Below are positions 17,438-26,375 of a stretch of 64,000 nucleotides of DNA, one piece after another. Location of the stretch: NCBI RefSeq assembly GCF_002902965.1, contig NZ_CP026106.1, forward strand, positions 1,178,001 to 1,242,000. Direction: 5' to 3'. Origin of the DNA: Paraburkholderia hospita (GTDB lineage Bacteria; Pseudomonadota; Gammaproteobacteria; Burkholderiales; Burkholderiaceae). The notes below the pieces were generated by a model. The model did not search any database. It saw only the letters and a program-made list of their open reading frames with translations, and was not told where the DNA came from. The stretch's first letter is position 1, and each line of letters opens with the position of its first letter. The position numbers and the translations under genes were made by a program.

Positions 17438-18223
17438 CTACAACAGAGCGGCAAAGTGGCGGCGTGCGAATTCAAGCTCTGGCAGCAGGTGTTCCACTAC
17501 GCCTTCGCGCGTCATGCGGCTTGTCGACACCGAAAGGCTCATGGCTGCAACCATTTCGCCACGTGCGTTGCAGATCGGAACGGCGATCGAGCGAATACCG
17601 ATCTCCAGTTCTTCATCAATGATCGCGTACCCGTGTTTGCTCACGAACTCGATCTCTTTCATGATGCTGCTGGTCGTAGTACGGGTGTGAGGCGTCAGGG
17701 CGGGACGTGCCATTCTGTTGAGCATGAACCTCACCTCGGCGGCTGGCCGGCTCGACAGCAGAACGCGCCCTGTCGCACTGCAGTAAGCAGGTAAGCGCGA
17801 GCCAACACCCAAACCGCTGGATAGGCTGCGTCGATGCGATGAGCGCGCGACGAAGACTGCGTCCTGCGAATCCAGCACAGCGATCGAGGCAGCCTCTTGC
17901 GTGCGTTCGCTGGTGATCTCCAGGATAGGTTGTGCGACCTTGGCCAGCGGATCTGAAACGACATACGCGTAGCCCAACCTCAGCGCGCGAGGTGCCAGGA
18001 CAAAACTGTGGCCATCCTGCGCGGCATAGCCCAGCTTGCATAGCGTCAGCAAACTGCGTCGTACCGAGCCCTTGGTATGGCCGGTTATCTCTGCCGCCTG
18101 TGTCAGTGTCAACGGCCCCTTGTTCATACCGAATGCTTCGATGATGGACAGCCCTTTTTCGAGTCCCATCACGTATTCCGGCTCGTTTTCCCGTGGTTCT
18201 TTCCCGCTCGCCTGAGACGTCAT
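17438..18223 (-). CDS. IclR family regulator
   Basis: A 261-residue IclR protein, a distant paralogue of the one just upstream. It has the winged helix (LEKGLSIIEAFGMNKGPLTL, GSVRRSLLTLCKLGYA) and the effector domain signature [14 protein letters not shown] and EELEIGIRSIAVPI. It faces the SDR, aldehyde dehydrogenase, bicupin and oxidoreductase genes on the plus strand and is their probable regulator. The ATG at 18223 follows GCGAGG; a longer frame to 18253 is less likely. Confidence 0.87.
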   Translation of the reverse strand: MTSQASGKEPRENEPEYVMGLEKGLSIIEAFGMNKGPLTLTQAAEITGHTKGSVRRSLLTLCKLGYAAQDGHSFVLAPRALRLGYAYVVSDPLAKVAQPILEITSERTQEAASIAVLDSQDAVFVARSSHRRSLSSGLGVGSRLPAYCSATGRVLLSSRPAAEVRFMLNRMARPALTPHTRTTTSSIMKEIEFVSKHGYAIIDEELEIGIRSIAVPICNARGEMVAAMSLSVSTSRMTREGVVEHLLPELEFARRHFAALL

Positions 18224-18397
18224 AAACCCTCGCGAAATTCGGATTCCGTACAAACGTCCGGTATGCGGAAATTGTAGCCGGGATCTTTGACATGTGATCG
18301 GCTATGTAGCGAAATACCTGCAAACGCGCCCGCGGTTCCTGCGTGAAACCGGGCTCACTCATTGTTATCAGAAGTCTGTTGATTTGCGAAGGAAACC

Positions 18398-19156
18398 ATG
18401 AAATCTGAATTACCCAAGTGCCTTATTGTCACCGGCGGTGCCAGCGGTATTGGCTATGCCTTCAGCGAACACCTTGCACAACTGGGGCACCGTGTCGTCA
18501 TCGCCGACCTGCGCGGCGCCGAAGAGGCCGCGGCACGGCTTCGTGAGTCCGGACATCAAGCCATCGGCGTGCGCACGGACGTCGCCAGCGAGGCGGATGT
18601 CGCTGCTATGGCGGCCGCAGCAGTTTCGGCGTTCGGCGGTATCGATGGGCTGGTCAATAACGCCGCGCTATTTACCACCCTGACGCTCAAACCGTTTGAG
18701 CAGATCACCAATCAGGAATGGATGCGGGTGATGGAAGTCAACACGCTGGGCCCATTCAACTGTGCCAAAGCCGTGTTGCCGCAACTGCGCCAAAGCGGCC
18801 GGGGGCGCGTCGTCAACATCGCTTCCACCGTGCCATTCAAGGCGCCGCCGAATATGGCGCATTACGTGGCCAGCAAGGGAGCCGTCATTGCCTTCACGCG
18901 CTCCCTTGCGCGGGAACTGGCGAAGGACAGCATTACGGTCAATGCGATTGCCCCGGGCTTCACGCTAAGCGACGGTGTGCTCCAGACCGATCTGCAGGAC
19001 CGCATTGGCGAAAACGCGCGTACTACCGGCCGTTGTATCCAGCGCGATCAGGTGCCAGCCGACCTCGTGGCGGCGCTGGCGTACCTGGTCAGTGATGGCG
19101 CGGGCTTTGTCACCGGCCAAACCCTCGCCGTCGATGGCGGTAGTGTATTCCTCTGA
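18398..19156 (+). CDS. SDR family oxidoreductase
   Basis: A 252-residue classical short-chain dehydrogenase. The nucleotide motif is TGGASGIG (12-19), the NNAA motif is at 87-90, and the catalytic residues are S143, Y156 and K160. The end [11 protein letters not shown] is typical. It would interconvert an alcohol and a ketone with NAD(P)H. It is first in a plus-strand run with an aldehyde dehydrogenase 11 bp on. Family members also include phloroglucinol reductases, but nothing here is specific for that. Confidence 0.88.
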   Translation: MKSELPKCLIVTGGASGIGYAFSEHLAQLGHRVVIADLRGAEEAAARLRESGHQAIGVRTDVASEADVAAMAAAAVSAFGGIDGLVNNAALFTTLTLKPFEQITNQEWMRVMEVNTLGPFNCAKAVLPQLRQSGRGRVVNIASTVPFKAPPNMAHYVASKGAVIAFTRSLARELAKDSITVNAIAPGFTLSDGVLQTDLQDRIGENARTTGRCIQRDQVPADLVAALAYLVSDGAGFVTGQTLAVDGGSVFL

Positions 19157-19167
19157 CTCAGGCAGCC

Positions 19168-20625
19168 ATGGACACCTCAACCGCACGATACGAAACACTC
19201 GCCCTCTACATCGGTGGCCGTTTTCTGAGGGCCGATGGGCGGCCCGAACAGGATGTGACCAACCCCGCGACTGGCAAGGCGTTCGCCCGATTGCCGCACG
19301 CTACGCCCCAGGATCTGGATGACGCAGTGAGCGCAGCGGCCGATGCATTCCAGGTCTGGCGGCGCACACCGGCAATCGAACGCTCAGCGGTGCTGCGCCG
19401 GGTCGCCGCGTTGATCCGGGAGCGCGCTCCGCAGATCGCCCGCAACATTACGCTCGACCAGGGCAAGCCGTTGGCCGAAGCCATTCACGAAGTACAAAGC
19501 TGTGCTGAGCACGCTGAATGGCATGCGGAGGAGTGCCGGCGTATTTATGGACGCGTGATCCCGGCGCGCACGCCGGGTGTGCAGCAGACGGTCTCCCGTG
19601 AGCCCATAGGTGTTTGCGCTGCGTTCACACCCTGGAACTTTCCTTTCAACCTGGCGCTGCGCAAGGTGGTCGCGGCCCTGGGCGCGGGCTGCACAGTGGT
19701 ACTCAAGGGCCCGGAGGAGTCGCCGAGCGCAGTGGTGGCGCTGGCGCGCATATTCCACGATGCGGGTTTGCCTGCAGGATGCCTCAACGTCGTCTGGGGC
19801 GTGCCGTCCGAGGTTTCCAGGCATCTCATCAACGCGCCGGCGGTGCGAAAGATTTCGTTCACGGGTTCCATCTCGGTCGGCAAACAGCTGGCGTCGCTGG
19901 CCAGCGCGCAGATGAAGCGCATGACGATGGAACTTGGCGGACACTCGCCGGTGCTGGTGTTCGATGATTCCGAAGTTGAAGAGGCAGCGCGTTATCTGGC
20001 GCGTACCAAGATACGCAATGCCGGTCAGGTCTGCATGGCGCCGAGCCGGTTCTTCGTGCACGAAAAAGCCTATGAGCGGTTCGTGGATGCCTTCGCTGCC
20101 GAATACGCGCCGCTACGGGTAGGGGACGGCCTCGATCCCCAGACCCAGATGGGACCGCTGGCCCACGAACGACGCGTGGAAGCGATGCAGGCGTTGGTGA
20201 CGGACGCGCAGGAGCGTGGCGCATCGCTGGTTTGCGGTGGAAGCCGTCTGGGTGAAACAGGCTACTTCTTCCCGCCGACCATCCTCACCGGTGTGCCTGA
20301 TAGCGCACGCCTGATGGTCGAGGAACCGTTCGGACCCGTCGTGCCGGTAACGAAATTCAGTAGCACTGAGGAGGCTTTGTCGCGTGCGAACGCGCTGCCA
20401 TATGGCTTGGCCTCGTACGTGTTCACCAGTTCGATTGCGACCGCCGAATACGTTGCTGGCCGTATCGAGGCCGGAATGGTCGGCATCAACCATTTCGGTC
20501 TGGCACTGCCCGAGACGCCGCTGGGTGGAGTGAAGGATAGCGGTATGGGCAGCGAAGGGGGCAGTGAGACGTTCGATGCCTACCTCGTCACCAAGTTTGT
20601 GTCGCAGGCCAGTCGGGTGCCCTGA
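19168..20625 (+). CDS. NAD(P)-dependent aldehyde dehydrogenase (succinate-semialdehyde type)
   Basis: A 485-residue ALDH. It has FTPWNFPFN with N157, K180 in the [10 protein letters not shown] segment, the general base E255 in MELGGHSP and the nucleophile C289 in [11 protein letters not shown]. The sequence is closest in style to succinate-semialdehyde and related medium-chain aldehyde dehydrogenases. The start is 11 bp past the SDR stop, so the two form an operon, presumably alcohol to aldehyde to acid or steps in one aromatic/sugar route. Substrate not assigned. Confidence 0.88.
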   Translation: MDTSTARYETLALYIGGRFLRADGRPEQDVTNPATGKAFARLPHATPQDLDDAVSAAADAFQVWRRTPAIERSAVLRRVAALIRERAPQIARNITLDQGKPLAEAIHEVQSCAEHAEWHAEECRRIYGRVIPARTPGVQQTVSREPIGVCAAFTPWNFPFNLALRKVVAALGAGCTVVLKGPEESPSAVVALARIFHDAGLPAGCLNVVWGVPSEVSRHLINAPAVRKISFTGSISVGKQLASLASAQMKRMTMELGGHSPVLVFDDSEVEEAARYLARTKIRNAGQVCMAPSRFFVHEKAYERFVDAFAAEYAPLRVGDGLDPQTQMGPLAHERRVEAMQALVTDAQERGASLVCGGSRLGETGYFFPPTILTGVPDSARLMVEEPFGPVVPVTKFSSTEEALSRANALPYGLASYVFTSSIATAEYVAGRIEAGMVGINHFGLALPETPLGGVKDSGMGSEGGSETFDAYLVTKFVSQASRVP

Positions 20626-20676
20626 CAACGAGGCGAGGCGACGGAGGCTGTGTTTGTGAGTGAAGGAGGTGGACAA

Positions 20677-21723
20677 ATGAGTGACAAGCCGCATGATGCA
20701 GCGCCTCCCCTGGTGCAACTCTGGAGCCGTGACGGATTCCAGGGGGCGCTGTCAGTGGTGACCCGGGCGACCTACGCGCCTGATTATCTTTCCGTGCAGG
20801 GACCGCACGCACCGCGGCGCGCCGTCCTCGAGCGCCTGACGCCTGACGATCAGGACGACCCCGAGGCCCTTCCGACCACCGTGGCGACCTCCAGGCTCGG
20901 CGTCAAGCTGCATGTGTCGGGACGGCGCAAGCCCATGCCGTACGTGGTGCGCAATGTCGAAGCGGACGAGATCCATTTCATCCAGTCAGGCACGGTCAGG
21001 TTCGAAACGGACGTGGGCTGTCTGACGGCGACGGAAGGGGACTTCGTCTGCATTCCCCGCTCCGTCGCGTACCGGTATGCACCGACGGGCGATGCGATGC
21101 GAAGCATCATTGTCGAGAGTCCTTCGGCCCTGAAGCTCGCGCCGCCCGCGCCAAGCGGCATGCTCAACGTTGCGCGGGATCTGAAGTTTGCCGAAGTCGA
21201 TGCCGCCATGCCCGCCGGCGGCCCGACGCGGCTGGTGCTGAAGACCCTCGACCCCGAGAACACGGTCTTCACGATGCCGCATGACCCCCTCGCACTCGGC
21301 ATGTGCCTGTCGGAGTCCGTCCCGGTGTGGAAGCTGAATCTGGCCAGTATCCAGGTTCACGCCTACCTGCCCGAGGGCGGGCCGCCCAGCCAGTTTCTGT
21401 CATCGACTACGGGCGACCTGCTGATGTTCAACCTCAGCGCGCGTCCGGGTGGGCGACCACCCGTTCACATCAATGCCGATTTCGACGAGGTGATCTGTTA
21501 CGTGCGAGGTCCGGGCGCCTGGGGCGGGTGTACGGAACCGGGGACGTTGACCTGTGTGCCAAAGGGGGTCATCCACCACGGGCCGTCGGAGGACGTTCCC
21601 GAGGGCTATCAGGCCTGGTTGCTGGAAACACGCGCGACCCTGCGCTGGACACCGAAGGCCATTGCCGCTTCGGAGCTGATGGAGACGGGCCAATACCGGC
21701 CGCATCCGGGTGTGGGCAAATGA
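20677..21723 (+). CDS. Homogentisate 1,2-dioxygenase-like bicupin, copy B
   Basis: A 348-residue near-twin of the bicupin at 2376-3422 with the same candidate iron ligands (H264, E271, H300/H301). The 8 amino-acid differences fall at the ends (residues 3-31 and 346-347), apart from one at 199. The ATG at 20677 follows AAGGAGGTGGACAA; the upstream GTG at 20650 is not needed. It lies 51 bp behind the aldehyde dehydrogenase and 200 bp before oxidoreductase copy B. Having the same pair of genes in both catabolic blocks suggests a common pathway step. Confidence 0.82.
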   Translation: MSDKPHDAAPPLVQLWSRDGFQGALSVVTRATYAPDYLSVQGPHAPRRAVLERLTPDDQDDPEALPTTVATSRLGVKLHVSGRRKPMPYVVRNVEADEIHFIQSGTVRFETDVGCLTATEGDFVCIPRSVAYRYAPTGDAMRSIIVESPSALKLAPPAPSGMLNVARDLKFAEVDAAMPAGGPTRLVLKTLDPENTVFTMPHDPLALGMCLSESVPVWKLNLASIQVHAYLPEGGPPSQFLSSTTGDLLMFNLSARPGGRPPVHINADFDEVICYVRGPGAWGGCTEPGTLTCVPKGVIHHGPSEDVPEGYQAWLLETRATLRWTPKAIAASELMETGQYRPHPGVGK

Positions 21724-21924
21724 CCGGCGTGACGTTACGCGTGATGTACCCGAGCCGTAACAGCCCGGACGCCCGGGCGATGCGCTGAGGCTAACGCGTT
21801 GCCGGGCTCCACGCCAGCGTGCAGGTCAGGTCGGATGGCGTGCCGCGAGCGGGATTCGCTTTGGACCGCACCTGGCAACAGGTGGCGGCCTGGATAGACA
21901 TGACTCAATGGTTTCGAGGATGCA

Positions 21925-23034
21925 ATGAAAAATCGTTTTCGAGTGGGTGTCGTGGGAGTGAGCACGGAGCGCGGTTGGGGTACGACAGCTCATATTCCTG
22001 CGCTGCGTGCGCTGTCCGACGTATTCGAGACGGCTGGCGTGGCAAATACGAGTCTCGCGAGCGCAAAGGCGGCCGCTGCTGCCTTTGGTATTCCGCGCGC
22101 GTTCGAGAACGTGGCGGCGCTAGTGGCCTCGCCGGACATCGACGTCGTGGCCGTGACGGTCAAAGTGCCCCACCATCGTGAAGTCGTCACTGCGGCATTG
22201 GAGGCGGGCAAGCATGTCTACTGCGAATGGCCGCTCGGAAACGGCCTTGCAGAAGCGATCGAGCTTGCCGAACTCGCCAGGCAGCGCAAGGTCCGGGCGG
22301 TGGTGGGCACCCAGGCGACCGCGTCGCCCGAGGTCGAACTCGTGCGCGAGATGGTGGCGAACGGATACGTGGGAGACGTGTTGTCGTCGACCTATCTTGG
22401 CAGCGGTCCCACCTGGGGTGACGAAGTCACACGTGGCGACTCCTACGCTATGGATGCGCGCAACGGCGCAACCATGCTGTCGATCATTGGTGGGCACGCA
22501 CTTGCTGCCGTGCAAAGCGTGCTCGGCCCCGTCGACGAAGTGGAGGGCGTGGTGTCGCAGCGACGGAAGACCGTGCGTATCGTCGGGACGGGCGACTCGA
22601 TCCCGATGCAAACACACGATCATGTGATGCTCAATGCCGTTTTGAAGTCGGGCGCACCGCTGTCGCTGGAGCTCCGCGGCGGCCTGCCGCGCGGCACGCG
22701 GCTGCTGTGGGAGATCAACGGAACGCTTGGCGATCTGCGCATGACCGCGAAGAATGACCAGGTTCCCGTCATCAACATCACGCCATTGCGCGTGGAAGCT
22801 GGCCAAAGGGGTGAACAGGGGTATCGCGAGGTTGAGGTGGCGAAGGCGCACGACTTCGATTTCGTGGATACGGGCTTTGCGCGAAATGTGGCAGCCATCT
22901 ATCGGCAGATGGCCGAAGACCTGATTCACGGAACCAGCACCGCCCCTGATTTCGATGACGCGGTAGCCCTTCACAAGGTGATTGATGCCATCGAGAGGTC
23001 CGATCAGACACGCACGCGGGTGCGAATCGACTGA
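21925..23034 (+). CDS. Gal80-like Gfo/Idh/MocA family oxidoreductase, copy B
   Basis: A 369-residue protein with an N-terminal Rossmann domain (RVGVVGVSTERGWG) and the same EWPLGNG in place of the family EKP as copy A. By eye it shares about two-thirds of its residues with copy A, so these paralogues are much older than the bicupin pair. The ATG follows GAGGATGCA. It ends the plus-strand run that starts with the SDR gene. The missing lysine in both copies argues for a conserved, non-classical function. Confidence 0.85.
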   Translation: MKNRFRVGVVGVSTERGWGTTAHIPALRALSDVFETAGVANTSLASAKAAAAAFGIPRAFENVAALVASPDIDVVAVTVKVPHHREVVTAALEAGKHVYCEWPLGNGLAEAIELAELARQRKVRAVVGTQATASPEVELVREMVANGYVGDVLSSTYLGSGPTWGDEVTRGDSYAMDARNGATMLSIIGGHALAAVQSVLGPVDEVEGVVSQRRKTVRIVGTGDSIPMQTHDHVMLNAVLKSGAPLSLELRGGLPRGTRLLWEINGTLGDLRMTAKNDQVPVINITPLRVEAGQRGEQGYREVEVAKAHDFDFVDTGFARNVAAIYRQMAEDLIHGTSTAPDFDDAVALHKVIDAIERSDQTRTRVRID

Positions 23035-23429
23035 TCGGCGTCCAGCTCGTGAGCTGTTGGTCGTCAACGCGGCGAACCGTCGCGCTTCACATAAGTTATA
23101 CACACGACCTCGGCGACAGCACGAACACTGTCGCCGTTTCGGACGTCGCCTCCCCGGCGTTCGACGGGCACTGATCCCGCTAGCGTGTCCAGTTGCGACT
23201 TGCGGATCGTCCCCGATCTGCTCGTCGATCAGCGAGTCAACGCTGCCGGCGGGCTCGTCCTTCTTTGCATTGGATCACGCTCAAGAATAACCACGCAATC
23301 ACGGATCGCAGCGACGACGCGGCACCCAGTCAGTTGCGGCGTCGCCGTGCGCAGTCGCGCCGCTTTGAGACGACACCCACGTGAAATCCGTGTGCCATGC
23401 GGGATGGGTAGGGAGATTCCCCAGGACGC
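23035..23429. other. Non-coding stretch after oxidoreductase copy B
   Basis: About 395 bp with only short frames lacking ribosome sites or recognisable products. No terminator hairpin with a T-run was found. It ends at the promoter of the ABC operon. Confidence 0.4.
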
Positions 23430-23458
23430 TTGACTTTGTTCATTCCGAAACACATCAT
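23430..23458 (+). promoter_or_regulatory. Sigma70-like promoter of the ABC importer operon
   Basis: TTGACT (23430-23435), 17 bp, CATCAT (23453-23458). The flanks match the binding-protein promoter at 6891-6919 on both sides of the hexamers. A leader of about 430 nt follows before the ATPase gene; apart from the small coupled frame at 23788 nothing is recognisable in it. Confidence 0.6.
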
Positions 23459-23787
23459 TCTATGTAAATCGATCGCGTATAGCATCATCGTACTTGAAAT
23501 GATATTCCAGGGGCGCGGATGGTGCTCCACATGTCGATGCCACCTCGTTGACCAACTGCCGTGGCTCCTCTTGTGTGTCGGTACTGGTTCATCAATAAAC
23601 AGAGGAATGCGGGGCGATGTGTTACCTGCCGGCATAGCCCTCGATTCGACTGCTGGATTGCACTGCCTTCACCTCCACCCGAAGCCCTGCAAGCACGAAG
23701 TAAATCTGGTCCACACAGTTCGTAGAACATAGCAATGCAAATGGTGGATGCGTTGGGCAACATTTAACAAGGGAATCAAGGATCAAT

Positions 23788-23901
23788 ATGTTCGACTCGC
23801 TTATGGGCTGGCTGACCGGCACGCAACGATCTCTCTTCCGCGCTTCCTGCCAGCACGCTCAAGGAAGTATTTGCACAGCAATTGTTCGAGACGAATCATG
23901 A
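23788..23901 (+). CDS. 37-residue leader peptide coupled to the ABC fusion gene
   Basis: An ATG-initiated frame of 37 codons preceded by AAGGATCAAT. Its TGA overlaps the ATG of the ATPase-permease gene (ATGA at 23898-23901). The ATPase gene has a poor ribosome site of its own, so reinitiation from this small frame could set its translation. The product has two cysteines and no recognisable family. It could also be the remnant of a lost upstream gene. Confidence 0.4.
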   Translation: MFDSLMGWLTGTQRSLFRASCQHAQGSICTAIVRDES

Positions 23902-26375
23902 ATGACCAGAAAACACTGCTGCAGATCGATGGTGTCACCAAGATCTTCCCCGGAGTGCGGGCGCTCGACAACGTGACGTTCTCGGTGGTCGAGGGCGAGG
24001 TACACGGTCTCGTCGGCGAGAATGGGGCGGGCAAGTCCACGCTCATGGCCGTCGCGTCCGGCGCCCTCGTTCCGGAGAAAGGGCGCGTCGTGATCGACGG
24101 CACGCAAACGCGAGGCGACACAGAGCAGGCGCGCCGGTTGGGGTTGGCTATCGTGCGGCAGGAACCGGCGCTCATGCCCGATCTCACAGTAGCCGAAAAC
24201 CTTTATCTCGGCGTGCCAGCAGAGCAGCGTCCGTCCTTGATGGAGGTTGCGCAATGGGCGCGAGGGCTCCTGAAGCAATGGAGCGGCGACGTTGCAATCG
24301 ATGCCAACGAGCGCGTGGTGAGCCTGGGCCCCGAGCAGCGCTTCATCGTTGAAATCGTCAAAGCGCTGGCTGCAAAGCCCAAGGTTCTGGTCCTCGACGA
24401 ACCGACCGAACACCTGTTGACGGAAGACGTCGAGCGTCTGTTCGAGCGTATCCGCAAGATAACGGCTTCGGGTTGTTCGGTCGTCTACATCTCGCACCGG
24501 ATCCGCGAAGTCCAGAGAATTGCGCATCGCCTGACGGTTCTTCGCGACGGTCAGGGCCAAGGCACGTATGAGGCCGCGGGCCTCAGCGAACAGGAAATCG
24601 TCGAACTGATCGTTGGCGGTGCGCTCGATCGCGACTTCCCGGCCAAGGGCAACGATGGCGGCGCAGGCGTCATTCTCGACGTGACGAAGCTGCGTGGTGC
24701 CGGCTTTACCGACATATCGGTTCAGGTCAGGCAAGGCGAGATTGTCGGCCTCGCGGGGATCGATGGCAACGGCCAGCGGGAGTTCATGCGGGCCCTCGCG
24801 GGACAGACGCGAAGCCGCGGCAGTGTCACGGTGGCCGGCATGCCCGCGAAGCTTCGCAACTCGCAGGCTGCGGCCGATTCGGGCATCCGTTATCTGCCGG
24901 GCGACCGTCATCGCGAGGGCATTTTCGGCGATCTGTCGGTGCGCGAGAATTTTTCGATCCGCAGTCTTTTATTCGATTCCATCAAGGGATGGGTGAGCCA
25001 GCGCAGCGAAGCAAAGCGCGCCAGGGACGCCGTGACACGATTCGCTGTCAAGACGCCATCCATCGACACGCCTATTCGCAGCCTGTCGGGCGGTAACCAG
25101 CAGAAGCTCGTGCTGGCGAGTGTCCTCGCCAGTCGGCCCAAGGTGCTGCTGGTCGATGAGCCGACCCAGGGCGTGGACATCGGCGCACGGATGGAAATCT
25201 ACAAGGTGCTTCGCGAGGCGGCAGCCGCAGGCACGGCTGTGATCGTCGTATCGTCGGATGCGCACGAGGTGGCGGGACTCTGTGACCGTGTGCTCATCTT
25301 CTCGCGCGGCCATGTCGTCAAGGATTTGGGCGAGGACGCCGTCAGTGAGAACAACATCACGTCTGCCGTCCTGACGGCAACGACCGAGCGGGAGAAGGGC
25401 GCTTCCGGGACCTCCGGGCTCTGGACGTGGGCCGCAGGGGATTGGGCGCCGCTCGTGATGCTTGCCGTTGCCGTCTGTGCGCTCGGCATGTATGCGGCGC
25501 ACGTCAATCCGACCTACCTTTCTGCGCGAAACCTCAGCGGCATGCTGGCGCTCGTGGCGACACTGGCCATCGTCGCATACGGGCAGCAGATGCTCATGCT
25601 GGTCGGCGGGATCGATCTTTCGGTCGGGCCGCTCATGGGGCTGATCGTCGTCATACAGTCGTTCTTCCTGAATGATGGGGCCTCGTTGAGTCATCAGCTC
25701 TCTGGATGGGCGATCGTGTTGCTCGTCGCTCTTGCCGTCGGATTCGTGAACTGGATGCTGGTCGTTCCATTCCGGTTGCATCCGATGGTGGCGACGCTCG
25801 CGACATACATGGCGCTTCAGGCGGTGTCACTGCTCCTGCGCCCTGTTCCCGGTGGCCTGATCGCGGATTCCGTCGTCGAGTCGATCGGTGCGCAGATCGG
25901 GTTCATGCCCATTGTCGTGATTGTGGCAATCGCGATTGCGGTGGTGCTCGAAATCGCGTTGTTCAAGTCGAGGGCCGGTCTCACGCTGCGCGGCGTCGGC
26001 TCCCGCGCCGAAGCGGCGCGGATGTCGGGCGCCCGCCCGCAACTGACATCGCTTGCCGCGTACATGGGGTGTTCGTTCCTTGCGGGCGTCGCTGCCGTGC
26101 CCATGATGGCGCAGGTCGGCTCCGGCGACCCCAACGCCGGCATCAACTACACGCTCGGAAGCGTCGCAGCGGTGGTGATCGGCGGCGCAAGCCTGTTTGG
26201 CGGACGCGGCTCCTTCGTCGGGTCGCTGCTGGGTGCGCTCCTCATCATTCAGGTGAATGTCGTGACCTCGTTTCTCGATATCGGGGACTCGTGGCAGTCG
26301 TACCTCCTGGGCGGGATGATCCTCACGTCAGTCGCGCTCTATTCCAAGAGTAGAGAGATGGTGGTGGCGAAATGA
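23898..26375 (+). CDS. ABC sugar importer: double ATPase fused to permease
   Basis: An 825-residue fusion. Residues 1-500 form two nucleotide-binding domains of RbsA/MglA type. The first has Walker A GENGAGKST (40-48), Walker B VLVLDEPT and a degenerate signature SLGPEQ. The second has a degenerate P-loop (GIDGNGQRE), a good LSGGNQQK signature and LLVDEPTQGVD. From about residue 510 a RbsC-type permease follows with its membrane helices (for example LVMLAVAVCALGMYAAHV) and the loop VVIGGASLFGGRGS. ATPase-permease fusions occur in this family but are uncommon. No binding-protein gene is adjacent. It overlaps the next permease by ATGA. Confidence 0.9.
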   Translation: MNDQKTLLQIDGVTKIFPGVRALDNVTFSVVEGEVHGLVGENGAGKSTLMAVASGALVPEKGRVVIDGTQTRGDTEQARRLGLAIVRQEPALMPDLTVAENLYLGVPAEQRPSLMEVAQWARGLLKQWSGDVAIDANERVVSLGPEQRFIVEIVKALAAKPKVLVLDEPTEHLLTEDVERLFERIRKITASGCSVVYISHRIREVQRIAHRLTVLRDGQGQGTYEAAGLSEQEIVELIVGGALDRDFPAKGNDGGAGVILDVTKLRGAGFTDISVQVRQGEIVGLAGIDGNGQREFMRALAGQTRSRGSVTVAGMPAKLRNSQAAADSGIRYLPGDRHREGIFGDLSVRENFSIRSLLFDSIKGWVSQRSEAKRARDAVTRFAVKTPSIDTPIRSLSGGNQQKLVLASVLASRPKVLLVDEPTQGVDIGARMEIYKVLREAAAAGTAVIVVSSDAHEVAGLCDRVLIFSRGHVVKDLGEDAVSENNITSAVLTATTEREKGASGTSGLWTWAAGDWAPLVMLAVAVCALGMYAAHVNPTYLSARNLSGMLALVATLAIVAYGQQMLMLVGGIDLSVGPLMGLIVVIQSFFLNDGASLSHQLSGWAIVLLVALAVGFVNWMLVVPFRLHPMVATLATYMALQAVSLLLRPVPGGLIADSVVESIGAQIGFMPIVVIVAIAIAVVLEIALFKSRAGLTLRGVGSRAEAARMSGARPQLTSLAAYMGCSFLAGVAAVPMMAQVGSGDPNAGINYTLGSVAAVVIGGASLFGGRGSFVGSLLGALLIIQVNVVTSFLDIGDSWQSYLLGGMILTSVALYSKSREMVVAK

